Made by a program: the position numbers and the translations under genes
Source: Hymenobacter montanus
GTDB taxonomy: Bacteria; Bacteroidota; Bacteroidia; Cytophagales; Hymenobacteraceae
Length of the DNA stretch: 64,000 nt
Direction of reading: 5' to 3'
Assembly (NCBI RefSeq): GCF_014699115.1
Contig: NZ_JACXAD010000002.1
Span: 1 to 64,000, forward strand
Shown: piece by piece, positions 26,421-34,234 of the stretch
How the letters are laid out: the number at the start of each line of letters is the position of its first letter
How positions within the stretch are numbered: position 1 is the stretch's first letter
Notes under the pieces: model-generated
The model's input: the letters and a program-made list of their open reading frames with translations, nothing else
What the model was told of the DNA's origin: nothing
Databases searched by the model: none

Positions 26421-26581
26421 AGCCGTGGCGCCCGAGGGCGTGCGGCCCGTTTTTGTGCGTGCTCCGCTGGCGTGTTGGCGGGCCCGCACCGTGGTCGAGT
26501 TCAGCCGCAGCGTGTGCCAAACTTACTACCTACGGTTAACCCCTCTTAGCAACCCCGCTTTTTCTGGTTGGCCATCGCAAT

Positions 26582-26618
26582 GAATAAAAAAGCCTAGCCC
26601 GCGCAGGCTTTTTTATTC
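26582..26618 (-). terminator. Intrinsic terminator overlapping stop codon
   Basis: GAATAAAAAAGCCT and AGGCTTTTTTATTC form a 14-bp perfect stem with a 9-nt loop. The stop codon of the hypothetical gene at 26613-26615 lies inside one arm. Confidence 0.8.
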
Positions 26619-27170
26619 GGGCAGACTGAAGCGGCGGGGCAGCTCAAACCGCAATTGGTGGCTTTTACTGCGGCCGTGCAACTCGCCCAGTATCCCATCG
26701 ATTTCCGGTTGGTATTCGACCCATAGGTCTTCGTGCAGGTTTTTCAGAATCAGGGCCGGGAGCCGGGCAGCGAGCCGGGCCGTGGCGTTGAAAAAGCCGT
26801 CGTACACGCTATCGAACTGGCCGGAGTAGTGGTCGATGCACTGGCGGAGGGCGTAGACCAGCAGGTCGATTTCCAGCTGCTTGCTTTTGGTGATGCGGCG
26901 GGCCCGGGCCGCTTCCTGGACGCTGGCACGCAAGGCTTTCACTAGGCTGCGATTGAGCAAGCGCCCCGACACGGCCACGTTGAACAGCTCGTGGATGCGG
27001 TCGACGGTTTCCTCCTGAATCTGGTTCAGGGTTACGTCGGCCAGGAGCTCGTAGCGGAAGGTTTCGTACAGCTCGGCGTCGCGGCGCACGGCCCGCAGCA
27101 ACAGCGCTTCCTTGTCGCTCTCGGGGAGGCGCTTAAGCGCTTTTTTGAAATCAGAAGAAGGAACGGGCAT
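26613..27170 (-). CDS. Conserved-looking hypothetical protein
   Basis: A 185-residue, mostly helical, charged cytoplasmic protein (SDFKKALKRLPESDKEALLL at the start). It has no signal peptide, membrane segment or catalytic motif that I recognise. The first half (residues 10-75) looks like a helical bundle with repeated Glu/Asp-Leu pairs; the second half contains SVYDGFFNATARLAARLPALI. Codon use and base composition match the core genes, and a strong terminator overlaps its stop, so it is very likely real. It lies back to back with clpS, about 250 nt apart. Confidence 0.7.
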   Translation of the reverse strand: MPVPSSDFKKALKRLPESDKEALLLRAVRRDAELYETFRYELLADVTLNQIQEETVDRIHELFNVAVSGRLLNRSLVKALRASVQEAARARRITKSKQLEIDLLVYALRQCIDHYSGQFDSVYDGFFNATARLAARLPALILKNLHEDLWVEYQPEIDGILGELHGRSKSHQLRFELPRRFSLPE

Positions 27171-27411
27171 GAGGAGCGGGGTTAAGCCGGAATTTGGGTG
27201 TCGAATGCCGGAGCTAATTGATTGAGGGGGTGGAGAGGAAAAATTACGCCCGAAACCCAGGCGCTGGCTTTGGGGCCAGAAGCTTCGGGTGCCCGGCGCG
27301 CATCCTCTCCAGTCGGGTTTAACTAAGTCATAACTGAATCAACCGCTGGCGACGAAACGAATCAACCGGATTTGGGGTTATTAAGGGCTGCCCTAAACGG
27401 CCATTCCTGCG

Positions 27412-27419
27412 TAAATTTG
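27412..27419 (+). promoter_or_regulatory. -7 element of clpS, 4 nt from start codon
   Basis: TAAATTTG, CCCT, ATG. Confidence 0.6.
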
Positions 27420-27423
27420 CCCT

Positions 27424-27705
27424 ATGAACACCCGCCCACAAATTGACTACGATGAAGAGGTACTGCTGCTCGAAGAGGAAGTCGAGCTCCGCAACCTCGT
27501 TGTGTACAACGACGACGTCAACACCTTCGAACACGTCATCAAAACCCTGATTGACGTGTGTGGCCACCAGCCCGAGCAGGCCGAGCAATGCACCCTGCTC
27601 ATCCACTACAAAGGGCAGTGCGCCGTCAAAATAGGGACTTACGAGGAACTGGAGCCTATGTGCACCGCCATTCACGACCGCGGCATTTCGGCCGACGTCG
27701 TTTAA
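27424..27705 (+). CDS. clpS: ATP-dependent Clp protease adaptor ClpS
   Basis: A 93-residue adaptor that hands N-degron substrates to the ClpAP/ClpCP protease. The core signature LVVYNDDVNTFEHVIKTLIDVCGH (residues 25-48) contains the Asn-Asp residues that grip the substrate N-terminus; a second conserved part reads CTLLIHYKGQCAVKIG. The acidic N-terminal extension (DYDEEVLLLEEEVE) is the flexible arm that engages the ClpA/ClpC pore. The length is standard. It is followed by a large inverted repeat and then recR on the same strand. Confidence 0.93.
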   Translation: MNTRPQIDYDEEVLLLEEEVELRNLVVYNDDVNTFEHVIKTLIDVCGHQPEQAEQCTLLIHYKGQCAVKIGTYEELEPMCTAIHDRGISADVV

Positions 27706-27710
27706 TTTTT

Positions 27711-27795
27711 GGTGCTTGGTTGTTGGTGCTTGGTGCTTGGCTTTCGGTAAAGCCGCACTTTTCAACCACGCACCAGGCACCAACAACCAAGCACC
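27711..27795. repeat. 25-nt inverted repeat built of TTGGTGC words
   Basis: Arms 27711-27735 and 27771-27795 match with one mismatch (GGTGCTTGGTTGTTGGTGC and its complement), separated by 35 nt. The arms are themselves made of repeated TTGGTGC words. It fills the clpS-recR gap and can form a long hairpin in the transcript. Confidence 0.8.
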
Positions 27796-27804
27796 ACTAC
27801 CTGA

Positions 27805-28419
27805 ATGGAGTTTCCCTCAAAACTGATTGAAAACGCTGTGGGTGAGCTGTCTCGCCTGCCCGGCATTGGGCGCAAAACTGCGCTGCGGCTGGCCCTGCAC
27901 TTGCTCAAGGCGGAGATGGATACCACGGCTTCGCTGGCGGAGGCCTTGGCTAAGATGCGCTTCGAGATAAGCTACTGCCGCACGTGCCACAGTATTGCCG
28001 ACGCCGAGGAATGCGACATCTGCGCCAATAAGCTGCGCGACCACAGCCTGGTGTGTGTGGTTTCGGACGTGCGCGACGTCATTGCCATCGAAAATACGGG
28101 CCAGTACAAAGGCGTGTACCATGTGCTGGGAGGTGTGATCTCGCCCATCGAAGGCGTGGGTCCTTCGGATTTGCATATCGACTCGCTGGTCGAGCGGGCC
28201 GGGGTAGAAGGTTCGGAAATTCGCGAAGTCATTCTGGCCATCAGCCCGACCATGGAGGGTGATACGACGGCTTTTTACCTCTCGCGCCGCCTGCGCGACT
28301 TGCCCAACGTGCACATCAGCACCATTGCCCGGGGCATTCCGGTAGGAGGGGAGTTGGAGTACGCCGACGAAATCACCCTGGGCCGCAGCATTGTCGAGCG
28401 CCTGCGGCAGGCCCGGTAA
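27805..28419 (+). CDS. recR: Recombination protein RecR
   Basis: A 204-residue DNA-binding protein of the RecFOR pathway that loads RecA at single-strand gaps. It has the helix-hairpin-helix LSRLPGIGRKTALRLALHLL, a four-Cys zinc finger (C58, C61, C70, C73) and a Toprim domain beginning LVCVVSDVRDVIAIENTG, with the Walker-B-like GGELEYADEITLGRSI near the end. Length and motifs are standard. It has no promoter of its own visible upstream and probably shares transcripts with clpS; a clear terminator follows. Confidence 0.96.
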   Translation: MEFPSKLIENAVGELSRLPGIGRKTALRLALHLLKAEMDTTASLAEALAKMRFEISYCRTCHSIADAEECDICANKLRDHSLVCVVSDVRDVIAIENTGQYKGVYHVLGGVISPIEGVGPSDLHIDSLVERAGVEGSEIREVILAISPTMEGDTTAFYLSRRLRDLPNVHISTIARGIPVGGELEYADEITLGRSIVERLRQAR

Positions 28420-28489
28420 GTGCAGCCTCATTCCCTAACCCTTCTCCGGCGGGGCACCGGTCTTGCGCCACGTATCATTCCATACATTC

Positions 28490-28527
28490 AACCCAAGAGC
28501 CCGCTAGAGAGCGGGCTCTTGGGTTTT
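28490..28527 (+). terminator. Intrinsic terminator after recR
   Basis: AACCCAAGAGCCCGCT, four-base loop, AGCGGGCTCTTGGGTT, then T residues: a 16-bp perfect stem. Confidence 0.85.
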
Positions 28528-28623
28528 CGGTTTCAGTATTGATTTGCGCTGAACCGGTGCCCCTCGACTGCGGAGAGGGGGGCATGCCCCGTGGGAGCTA
28601 GTGAGGTTTCGTAGAACGACCCG

Positions 28624-28631
28624 TAATTTCG
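28624..28631 (+). promoter_or_regulatory. -7-like element, 4 nt from start codon
   Basis: TAATTTCG (one mismatch), CCCT, GTG at 28636. Confidence 0.45.
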
Positions 28632-28635
28632 CCCT

Positions 28636-30654
28636 GTGGTGAAGCTCTCCGTCGTTGTGGTCAATTACAATGTCTGCTATTTTCTGGAGCAGGCGCTGCT
28701 ATCCGTGCGGCGAGCAGTGGAAAAACTGGGGCAGCCGGTGGAGGTCTTCGTGGTCGACAACAACTCGGCTGATGGCTCGGTGGCCATGGTGCAGGCCCGC
28801 TTTCCGGAGGTGGTGCTCATTGCCAACCATACCAACCCCGGCTTTTCGAAGGCCAACAACCAGGCCCTGCGCCGGGCCACCGGCCAGTACCAGCTGCTGC
28901 TGAACCCCGACACGGTGGTGGAGGAGGACACCTTCCGCGCCTGCTGCGCCTTTATGGACGCCCACCCCGAGTGTGGGGGGCTGGGAGTGAAAATGCTGGA
29001 CGGCCAGGGCCGGTTCCTGCCCGAGAGCAAGCGCGCTCTGCCCACGCCCACAGTCGCCTTCTACAAGATGTTTGGGCTGGCCCGGCTGCTGCCCAGGTCG
29101 CGCACGTTCGGCCGCTACCACCTGGGCTTTCTGAGCCCCGACGAAACCCACGAAGTTGAAGTGCTGAGTGGTGCCTTTATGCTGTTGCGCAAAGCCGCAC
29201 TCGACGAAATCGGCTTACTCGACGAGGATTATTTTATGTACGGCGAGGACATCGACCTCTCGTACCGCCTCACGCAGGGCGGCTGGAAAAACTACTATTA
29301 CCCTGGCACCCGCATCATTCACTACAAAGGCGAAAGCACTAAGCGCACGAGCGTGAACTTCGTGTTCGTGTTTTATCGGGCCATGGTGATTTTTGCTCGC
29401 AAGCACTTCGCGCCGGGGCGGGCGGGCCTGTTTTCGCTGCTGATCAATGCTGCCATCTGGCTGCGGGCCGGGGCTGCGCTGCTGGAGCGGCTAGCCGTGC
29501 GGGTGGCCCCGCTGCTGCTCGACGCCGGCCTGATTTGGGGCGGCATGTACTTTCTGAAAACGTACTGGGAGCGTAACCACAAGTTCGCGCCCGGCAACTA
29601 CCCGCCGCAGTACATGGAAGTGGTGGTGCCGGCTTACATTCTGGTGTGGCTGACGTCGGCTTACCTGAGCGGGGCCTACGACCGGCCCGTGAAAACCTCA
29701 CGGGTGGTGCGGGGCGTTTTCGTCGGGACGCTCGTGATTTCGGCGGCTTCCAACTTTCTGGATGCCTGGCGCTTTTCCAAGGCCTTGATTATTCTGGGCG
29801 GGGTGTGGGCCGTGGCCGCGTTGGTGGGGCGGCAGCTGGTAGCGCACTTCATCAAGTACCGCGATTTGCGCTTGAGTGAGCGCCGACAGAAAAACATTGC
29901 CATCGTGGGTTCGGGGCCCGAAAGCCGTCGCGTGCGCCAGTTGCTGGAAGCCGCCGGCGTGCAGGCCCGCGTGATTGGCTACGTGAACGTGGCGCCCGAA
30001 GCTACCACCCCTGCCGTCGCGGCTGCCGATGCGCACGCCGCGCCTTCCCCGTTGCCGCATTCGCCCCTTGAGGATGCGCTTGGCGAGCTGCGCCAGCTGG
30101 CCGACATCATCCACCTCTACGCGTTGGATGAGCTGATTTTCTGTGGTAAAGACCTGCCCGCCAGTCAAATCATCGCCCTGATGCTCAGCTTGCCCGCGGA
30201 CCCGCCGGTGGCCTATAAAATTCTGCCCGAAGACAGCCAGTACATCATCGGCAGCAGCAACAAGGATACGCCAGGTGACTATTATACCCTCGACATTGCC
30301 CTGAGCCTCTACCAGCCTCAGCAGGCCCGGGCCAAGCGCTTGCTCGACGTGGTGAGTAGTGCCGGGCTGCTGCTGCTGGCCCCGCTGCTCATCTGGTGGC
30401 AACCCCGGAAAGAAGGCTTTTTGCGCAACTGCCTGGAGGTCCTGCTCGGGAACCGGACCTGGGTGGGCCTGCGCTACACCACGGGCCCGGCGCAGGCGGT
30501 GCCCGCCGTGCTGTCGCCGGCCGATGCCGTGGCGACGGTTACGCCGCTGACCGAGGTAACCCAGCGGCGGCTGGAACTGCTGTACGCCAAAGATTACGAG
30601 CCGGGGATGGATTTAAGCGTGCTCTGGCGTTGCTGGCGGCGGCTAGGGCAGTAA
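28636..30654 (+). CDS. GT2 glycosyltransferase fused to sugar-phosphotransferase-like membrane module
   Basis: A 672-residue fusion. Residues 1-270 are a rhamnosyltransferase-type GT2 (LSVVVVNYNVCYFLEQAL, FVVDNNSADGS, LLLNPDTVVEE, DEDYFMYGEDIDLSYRL). Residues 275-410 hold several membrane segments. Residues 420-560 are a Rossmann-type domain (KNIAIVGSGPESRRVRQLLEAAGVQARVIGYVN) as in WbaP/PglC-class polyisoprenyl-phosphate hexose phosphotransferases, and the end carries only a shrunken version of the catalytic region (RAKRLLDVVSSAGLLLLAPLL, RTWVGLRY). The usual catalytic Asp-Glu core and SVRPGITG-like motif are not visible, so the transferase half may be inactive or regulatory. GTG start. Likely surface polysaccharide synthesis. 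Confidence 0.82.
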   Translation: MVKLSVVVVNYNVCYFLEQALLSVRRAVEKLGQPVEVFVVDNNSADGSVAMVQARFPEVVLIANHTNPGFSKANNQALRRATGQYQLLLNPDTVVEEDTFRACCAFMDAHPECGGLGVKMLDGQGRFLPESKRALPTPTVAFYKMFGLARLLPRSRTFGRYHLGFLSPDETHEVEVLSGAFMLLRKAALDEIGLLDEDYFMYGEDIDLSYRLTQGGWKNYYYPGTRIIHYKGESTKRTSVNFVFVFYRAMVIFARKHFAPGRAGLFSLLINAAIWLRAGAALLERLAVRVAPLLLDAGLIWGGMYFLKTYWERNHKFAPGNYPPQYMEVVVPAYILVWLTSAYLSGAYDRPVKTSRVVRGVFVGTLVISAASNFLDAWRFSKALIILGGVWAVAALVGRQLVAHFIKYRDLRLSERRQKNIAIVGSGPESRRVRQLLEAAGVQARVIGYVNVAPEATTPAVAAADAHAAPSPLPHSPLEDALGELRQLADIIHLYALDELIFCGKDLPASQIIALMLSLPADPPVAYKILPEDSQYIIGSSNKDTPGDYYTLDIALSLYQPQQARAKRLLDVVSSAGLLLLAPLLIWWQPRKEGFLRNCLEVLLGNRTWVGLRYTTGPAQAVPAVLSPADAVATVTPLTEVTQRRLELLYAKDYEPGMDLSVLWRCWRRLGQ

Positions 30655-30663
30655 CTTTACTCA

Positions 30664-30746
30664 GAACTCAGAACCTAGAACTTAGACCGAAGAAAGGAAC
30701 CGGCTTATGACTGAAATCTCTGCTCTAAGCTCTAGGTTCTAAGTTC
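30664..30746. repeat. 23-nt inverted repeat of AGAACCTAGAACTTAGA words
   Basis: Arms 30664-30686 and 30724-30746 match with two mismatches and consist of repeated AGAAC / CTTAG words. It follows the glycosyltransferase gene and may end its transcript. Confidence 0.6.
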
Positions 30747-30890
30747 CAGGTTCTGGAAACCCTTTGATAGCGATAATGGGTGGGTAGGACCAGCAGATCA
30801 CGGGTAAAATAGATGGCAACCATCACGGGGCGTCGGGTTGACGGGTTGAGGCGCTGTATCTTTATCCATCCAACGCAATTATTTGTGCTT

Positions 30891-32111
30891 ATGCCCACCA
30901 CTGTCACCCTCACGTCTGCTTCGCCGCTCTCCGATCGGGTGCTAGCGATGAATGAATCGGCGACCATTGCCATGGCCAAAAAGTGCCGGGAGTTGATCGC
31001 CAAGGGTTTCGATGTGATTAACCTCAGCTTCGGCGAGCCCGACTTTCAAACGCCCCAATACATTAAAGATGCCGCCAAGCAGGCCCTGGATGAAGGCTAC
31101 ACCTTCTACACGCCCGTCCCTGGTATCCCGGAGCTGCGGCAGGCCATTTGCGACAAATTCAAGCGCGATAACCAACTCGACTTTCTGCCCAACCAGATTG
31201 TGGTGAGCACCGGCGCCAAGCAGGCCCTGGCCAACGTGGTGCTCAGCCTGGTAAATCCTGGCGATGAGGTCATTGTGTTTTCGCCTTATTGGGTGAGCTA
31301 CGAGGAGATGGTGCGGCTGGCCGAAGGCACTTCGGTGCCGCTGGTGGGCACCCTCGAAAACGACTACAAGGTGACGGCGGCGCAGCTCGAAGCGGCCATC
31401 ACGGAACGCACCAAGCTCATCATGTATTCGTCGCCCTGCAACCCAACGGGAGCCGTGTTTACCCGCGCGGAGCTGGAGGAAATCGCGGCAGTTATGAGCC
31501 GGCACCCCCAGGTGTACGCCCTGGCCGACGAGATTTATGAGTACATCAACTTCGTGGGCGAACACGTGAGCCTGGCTCAGTTTCCGGCGGTTAAGGACCG
31601 GGTGATTACTGTGAACGGCTTCTCCAAAGGCTACGCCATGACCGGCTGGCGTTTGGGCTACCTGGCCGCTCGGCCGGACATTGCCGCGGCGTGTGACAAA
31701 ATGCAGAGCCAGATTACGTCCGGCACCTGCTCCATCACCCAGCGGGCCGGCCTGGCGGCCCTGCGCGGCGGCCGCACCTCGGCCGATGAGATGGTCGAAG
31801 CCTACCGCCGCCGCCGCGATTTGGTGCTGGACATTGTGAAAGACATTCCGGGCTTCAAAACGCCCACGCCGAGCGGAGCCTTCTACATTTTTCCGGAGGT
31901 GTCGGCCTACTTCGGCCGCACCGCCCCCGATGGTAGTACCATCCGTAACTCCCTGGATCTGGCCCTTTATCTGCTGAACGACGCCCTGGTGTCGGCCGTG
32001 TCAGGCGAGGCGTTTGGGGCCCCAGAGTGCCTGCGCTTCAGCACCGCCGCCGCCGACGACAAACTAGTAGAGGCTTTCCGGCGGGTGAAAGCCAGCCTGG
32101 CGAAGCTGTAA
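30891..32111 (+). CDS. Aspartate aminotransferase-type PLP aminotransferase
   Basis: A 406-residue fold-I aminotransferase of subgroup I-gamma that interconverts aspartate and 2-oxoglutarate with oxaloacetate and glutamate; some relatives act on prephenate. PLP contacts: Asn184 in SPCNPTGAVF, Asp213 and Tyr216 in LADEIYEYI, Lys246 (Schiff base) in NGFSKGYAMTGWRLGY, and Arg254. Start at the ATG 30891, giving MPTTVTLTSASPLSDRVLAM, fits the family. A pair of palindromes separates it from the downstream kinase gene. Confidence 0.9.
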   Translation: MPTTVTLTSASPLSDRVLAMNESATIAMAKKCRELIAKGFDVINLSFGEPDFQTPQYIKDAAKQALDEGYTFYTPVPGIPELRQAICDKFKRDNQLDFLPNQIVVSTGAKQALANVVLSLVNPGDEVIVFSPYWVSYEEMVRLAEGTSVPLVGTLENDYKVTAAQLEAAITERTKLIMYSSPCNPTGAVFTRAELEEIAAVMSRHPQVYALADEIYEYINFVGEHVSLAQFPAVKDRVITVNGFSKGYAMTGWRLGYLAARPDIAAACDKMQSQITSGTCSITQRAGLAALRGGRTSADEMVEAYRRRRDLVLDIVKDIPGFKTPTPSGAFYIFPEVSAYFGRTAPDGSTIRNSLDLALYLLNDALVSAVSGEAFGAPECLRFSTAAADDKLVEAFRRVKASLAKL

Positions 32112-32177
32112 CGCGGACTTTGCGAGTCCGCGAATGAGTGGTCTTGTTCAGAGGGGCGCGGACTCGCAGAGTCCGCG
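32112..32177. repeat. Two palindromes that are also mutually inverted
   Basis: 32112-32132 and 32157-32177 each form CGCGGACT-N5-AGTCCGCG; the two are complementary to each other with one mismatch. The RNA could form two short hairpins or one long one. It starts one nucleotide after the aminotransferase stop. Confidence 0.7.
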
Positions 32178-32200
32178 CTACAAATATTTCTGCTGCCGTA

Positions 32201-33202
32201 ATGCCCATTGATTCTCTACTGACACTTTTTGAAAACTTCAACAACCTGCGCGTCCTCATCATCGGCGACGTGATGGTGGACGCCTACGTGTGGGGTCGCT
32301 CGACGCGGCTCTCGCCCGAAGCACCGGTGCCCATCGTACACGTGGCCCGCACCGAGCAGCGCCTGGGCGGGGCCGCCAACGTGGCCCTGAACGTGCAGGC
32401 GCTCGGCGCGACACCGCTGCTGTGCGCCGTCATCGGCACCGACGTGGGTGGCGACCAGCTCCTGCAGCTGTTGCACGAGCGGCAGCTTTCGGCCGAGGGC
32501 ATTATTCGCAGTGCCCACCGGCCCACCACGGTCAAGCAACGCATTCTGGCGCACGGCCAACAGCTGCTGCGCATCGACTCGGAGGTGGAAACCGACGTGA
32601 ATGCCGACGAAAGCGCCCAGATGCTGGCCGCCTACGACGACCTGCTGGTCCGCGCCGACGTGGTGGTATTTGAAGATTACGACAAGGGCGTGTTGAACGA
32701 GGCCATCATCACCGAGTGCATTGCCCGGGCGCGGCGGCGCGGCATCCCTACGGTGGTCGACCCCAAAAAGAAAAACTTCCTGGCTTACCGCCATTGCACC
32801 CTGTTCAAGCCCAATTTGAAAGAGCTGCGCGAAGGCCTGAAGCTGGAATTTGGCGACCCCGATTCCGACCGCCCCGGCTTTGAGGCCGCGGTAGCCAGAC
32901 TGCGCGAAGTACTGGAGCCCGAAACGGTGCTGGTCACGCTCTCGGAGTACGGGATATTTGCCCAGCAAGACGCTCAGAAAACCTACTTGCCGGCTCATCT
33001 GCGCACGATTTCGGATGTGTCCGGCGCGGGCGACACCGTGATTAGCATTGCCGCCCTCTGTGTGGCCTTGGGTTGCCCGGCTTCCTTTACTGCTGCACTC
33101 GCCAACCTCGGCGGCGGGCTGGTGTGCGAGCAGGTCGGCGTGGTGCCCGTGGAAAAGCAGTTGCTGCTAGTCGAAGCAGCCGAAGCTGGAATAGCCACTT
33201 AA
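32201..33202 (+). CDS. RfaE/HldE-type D-glycero-D-manno-heptose-7-phosphate kinase
   Basis: A 333-residue PfkB-family sugar kinase of the RfaE domain I type. It shows VLIIGDVMVDAYVWGRSTRLSPEAPVPIV (the RfaE N-terminal signature), LGGAANVALNVQALGA, VVDPKKKNF, FKPNLKELREGL and the catalytic DVSGAGDTVISI with its Asp base. The nucleotidyltransferase domain II of bifunctional HldE is absent, so ADP-transfer would need a separate protein, as in organisms with split HldA/HldC. Start at ATG 32201; a longer frame from 32138 runs through a palindrome. It may work with the HAD phosphatase (9179) and GT9 (489) on heptose. A mobile-DNA graveyard begins right after it. Confidence 0.88.
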   Translation: MPIDSLLTLFENFNNLRVLIIGDVMVDAYVWGRSTRLSPEAPVPIVHVARTEQRLGGAANVALNVQALGATPLLCAVIGTDVGGDQLLQLLHERQLSAEGIIRSAHRPTTVKQRILAHGQQLLRIDSEVETDVNADESAQMLAAYDDLLVRADVVVFEDYDKGVLNEAIITECIARARRRGIPTVVDPKKKNFLAYRHCTLFKPNLKELREGLKLEFGDPDSDRPGFEAAVARLREVLEPETVLVTLSEYGIFAQQDAQKTYLPAHLRTISDVSGAGDTVISIAALCVALGCPASFTAALANLGGGLVCEQVGVVPVEKQLLLVEAAEAGIAT

Positions 33203-33253
33203 GCTTCTATTCCGATTTTTCCGCCAGACGCTTTATCACTGCCCTGACTGCCC

Positions 33254-33286
33254 CTGGCGCGAGTTTAGCGCAGCGTAACTCGTGCC
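33254..33286 (+). repeat. 33-nt repeat, exact inverted partner at 37532-37564
   Basis: The sequence beginning CTGGCGCGAGTTTAGCG and ending AACTCGTGCC occurs once more, as its exact reverse complement, 4.2 kb away. The two copies bracket the decayed transposon region. Each contains the imperfect palindrome GAGTT...AACTC. Confidence 0.8.
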
Positions 33287-33291
33287 TGTTT

Positions 33292-33939
33292 ATGGGGTGG
33301 AGGCTGGGCCTGACGGCCTACGCCCTGTCCCCGGTCAAGCGCGTTGACCGGGCGCTGATTGAGGCCCAGTGGGACACGCTGCTGCGGCTGGTCGTGAGCC
33401 TCAAACAAAAGCACGTGACGGCTTCCACCGTGCTGCTGCGGCTCAATTCCTACTCCCAGCACCACCCCGTGTACCTGGCCCTGCGCGAGCTGGGCCGGGC
33501 GGTGCGCACCGAATTCCTGTTGCGCTACATGGACGACCAGGACCTGCGCCAGCGCATCGACGACCAATTGGACAAGCTCGAAAGCGCCCATTCATTCGCG
33601 CGGGCCGTGTTTTACGGCCAGAACGGGCAGATTCCCTACGCCGGCAAGGAAGAGCAGCAACTGGCCGATGCCTGCAAACGGCTGGTCCAAAATGCGCTTC
33701 AAGCATTTGGCCGTGATTGTGTGCTGGAATTGCCTGTACCTGAACCAGTACCTACTCCAGGCCCCGGCGGCCGAGCGCCAGGCGGTGGCCGATACCATCG
33801 CCGCCAGTTCGCTCGTAAGCTGGCAGCACCCCAACCTACACGGCGAGTTTGACTTTTCCGACGAAGCCCTAAAAGACTCGCTCCGCTTCGATGTAGAGGC
33901 GCTTTTTGCCTTCCAGTGGGAGCCCCAGCCGCCCCGCTC
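33292..33939 (+). pseudogene. Tn3-family transposase, C-terminal remnant with frameshift
   Basis: Two adjacent frames together spell the end of a Tn3-type TnpA. Frame one (33292 to about 33690) reads LGLTAYALSPVKRVDRALIE, LRRL-like repeats, ELGRAVRTEFLLRYM and FARAVFYGQNGQIPYAGKEEQ-type sequence; frame two (about 33700-33939) reads VIVCWNCLYLNQYLL, SWQHPNLHGEFDFSDEAL and FAFQWEPQ, the usual end. The N-terminal two thirds, with the first catalytic residues, are missing and a frameshift lies near 33695. The catalytic function is lost. Confidence 0.8.
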
Positions 33940-33973
33940 GTTTAACCTTTGTACCAAACTTTTAACCAAGGCC
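33940..33973 (+). repeat. 34-nt candidate terminal inverted repeat of Tn3-family transposon
   Basis: Read inward (minus strand) it starts GGCCTTGGTTAAAAG. It lies just after the TnpA end, where a Tn3 terminal repeat belongs, and matches the copy at 37425-37458 at 31 of 34 positions. Confidence 0.65.
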
Positions 33974-33978
33974 CATTT

Positions 33979-34185
33979 TCTTGCCTGCTGGCGCTGGAGC
34001 AGGCCGCCGCGGCCGGGGTTCATGCCCGCGAGCGCAGGCGAACGCAGGCCGTGCTCAGCCACAGCCGGGGCTTGAGTCTGGACCAGTTGGCCGCCGCCTA
34101 CGCAGTGGGTTGCGATACGGTGCAGGCTCAATTCCGTCAGGTACGTCACCTGCTCAGGCGTAAGGGTCAGATGCGGTGTTCTCAT
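33979..34185. pseudogene. Rearranged IS630 transposase N-terminal fragments, head to head
   Basis: On the plus strand 33979-34126 reads LALEQAAAAGVHARERR and AVLSHSRGLSLDQLAAAYAV, an IS630 HTH region. On the minus strand 34185-34129 reads MRTPHLTLTPEQVTYLTEL, the N-terminus of the same kind of protein. In an intact gene the second piece would precede the first on one strand, so a small inversion has split it at about 34127. Confidence 0.6.
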
Positions 34186-34234
34186 GCATCTGAAATACAC
34201 TAAAACTTCCTGAACAAGGTATTTAAACGCGTAG

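Noticed and set aside
26421-26580. Possible second gene fragment in the gap before 26613
   Set aside because: Some frames look weakly protein-like, but no stretch can be tied to a family or to the IS5 scar.
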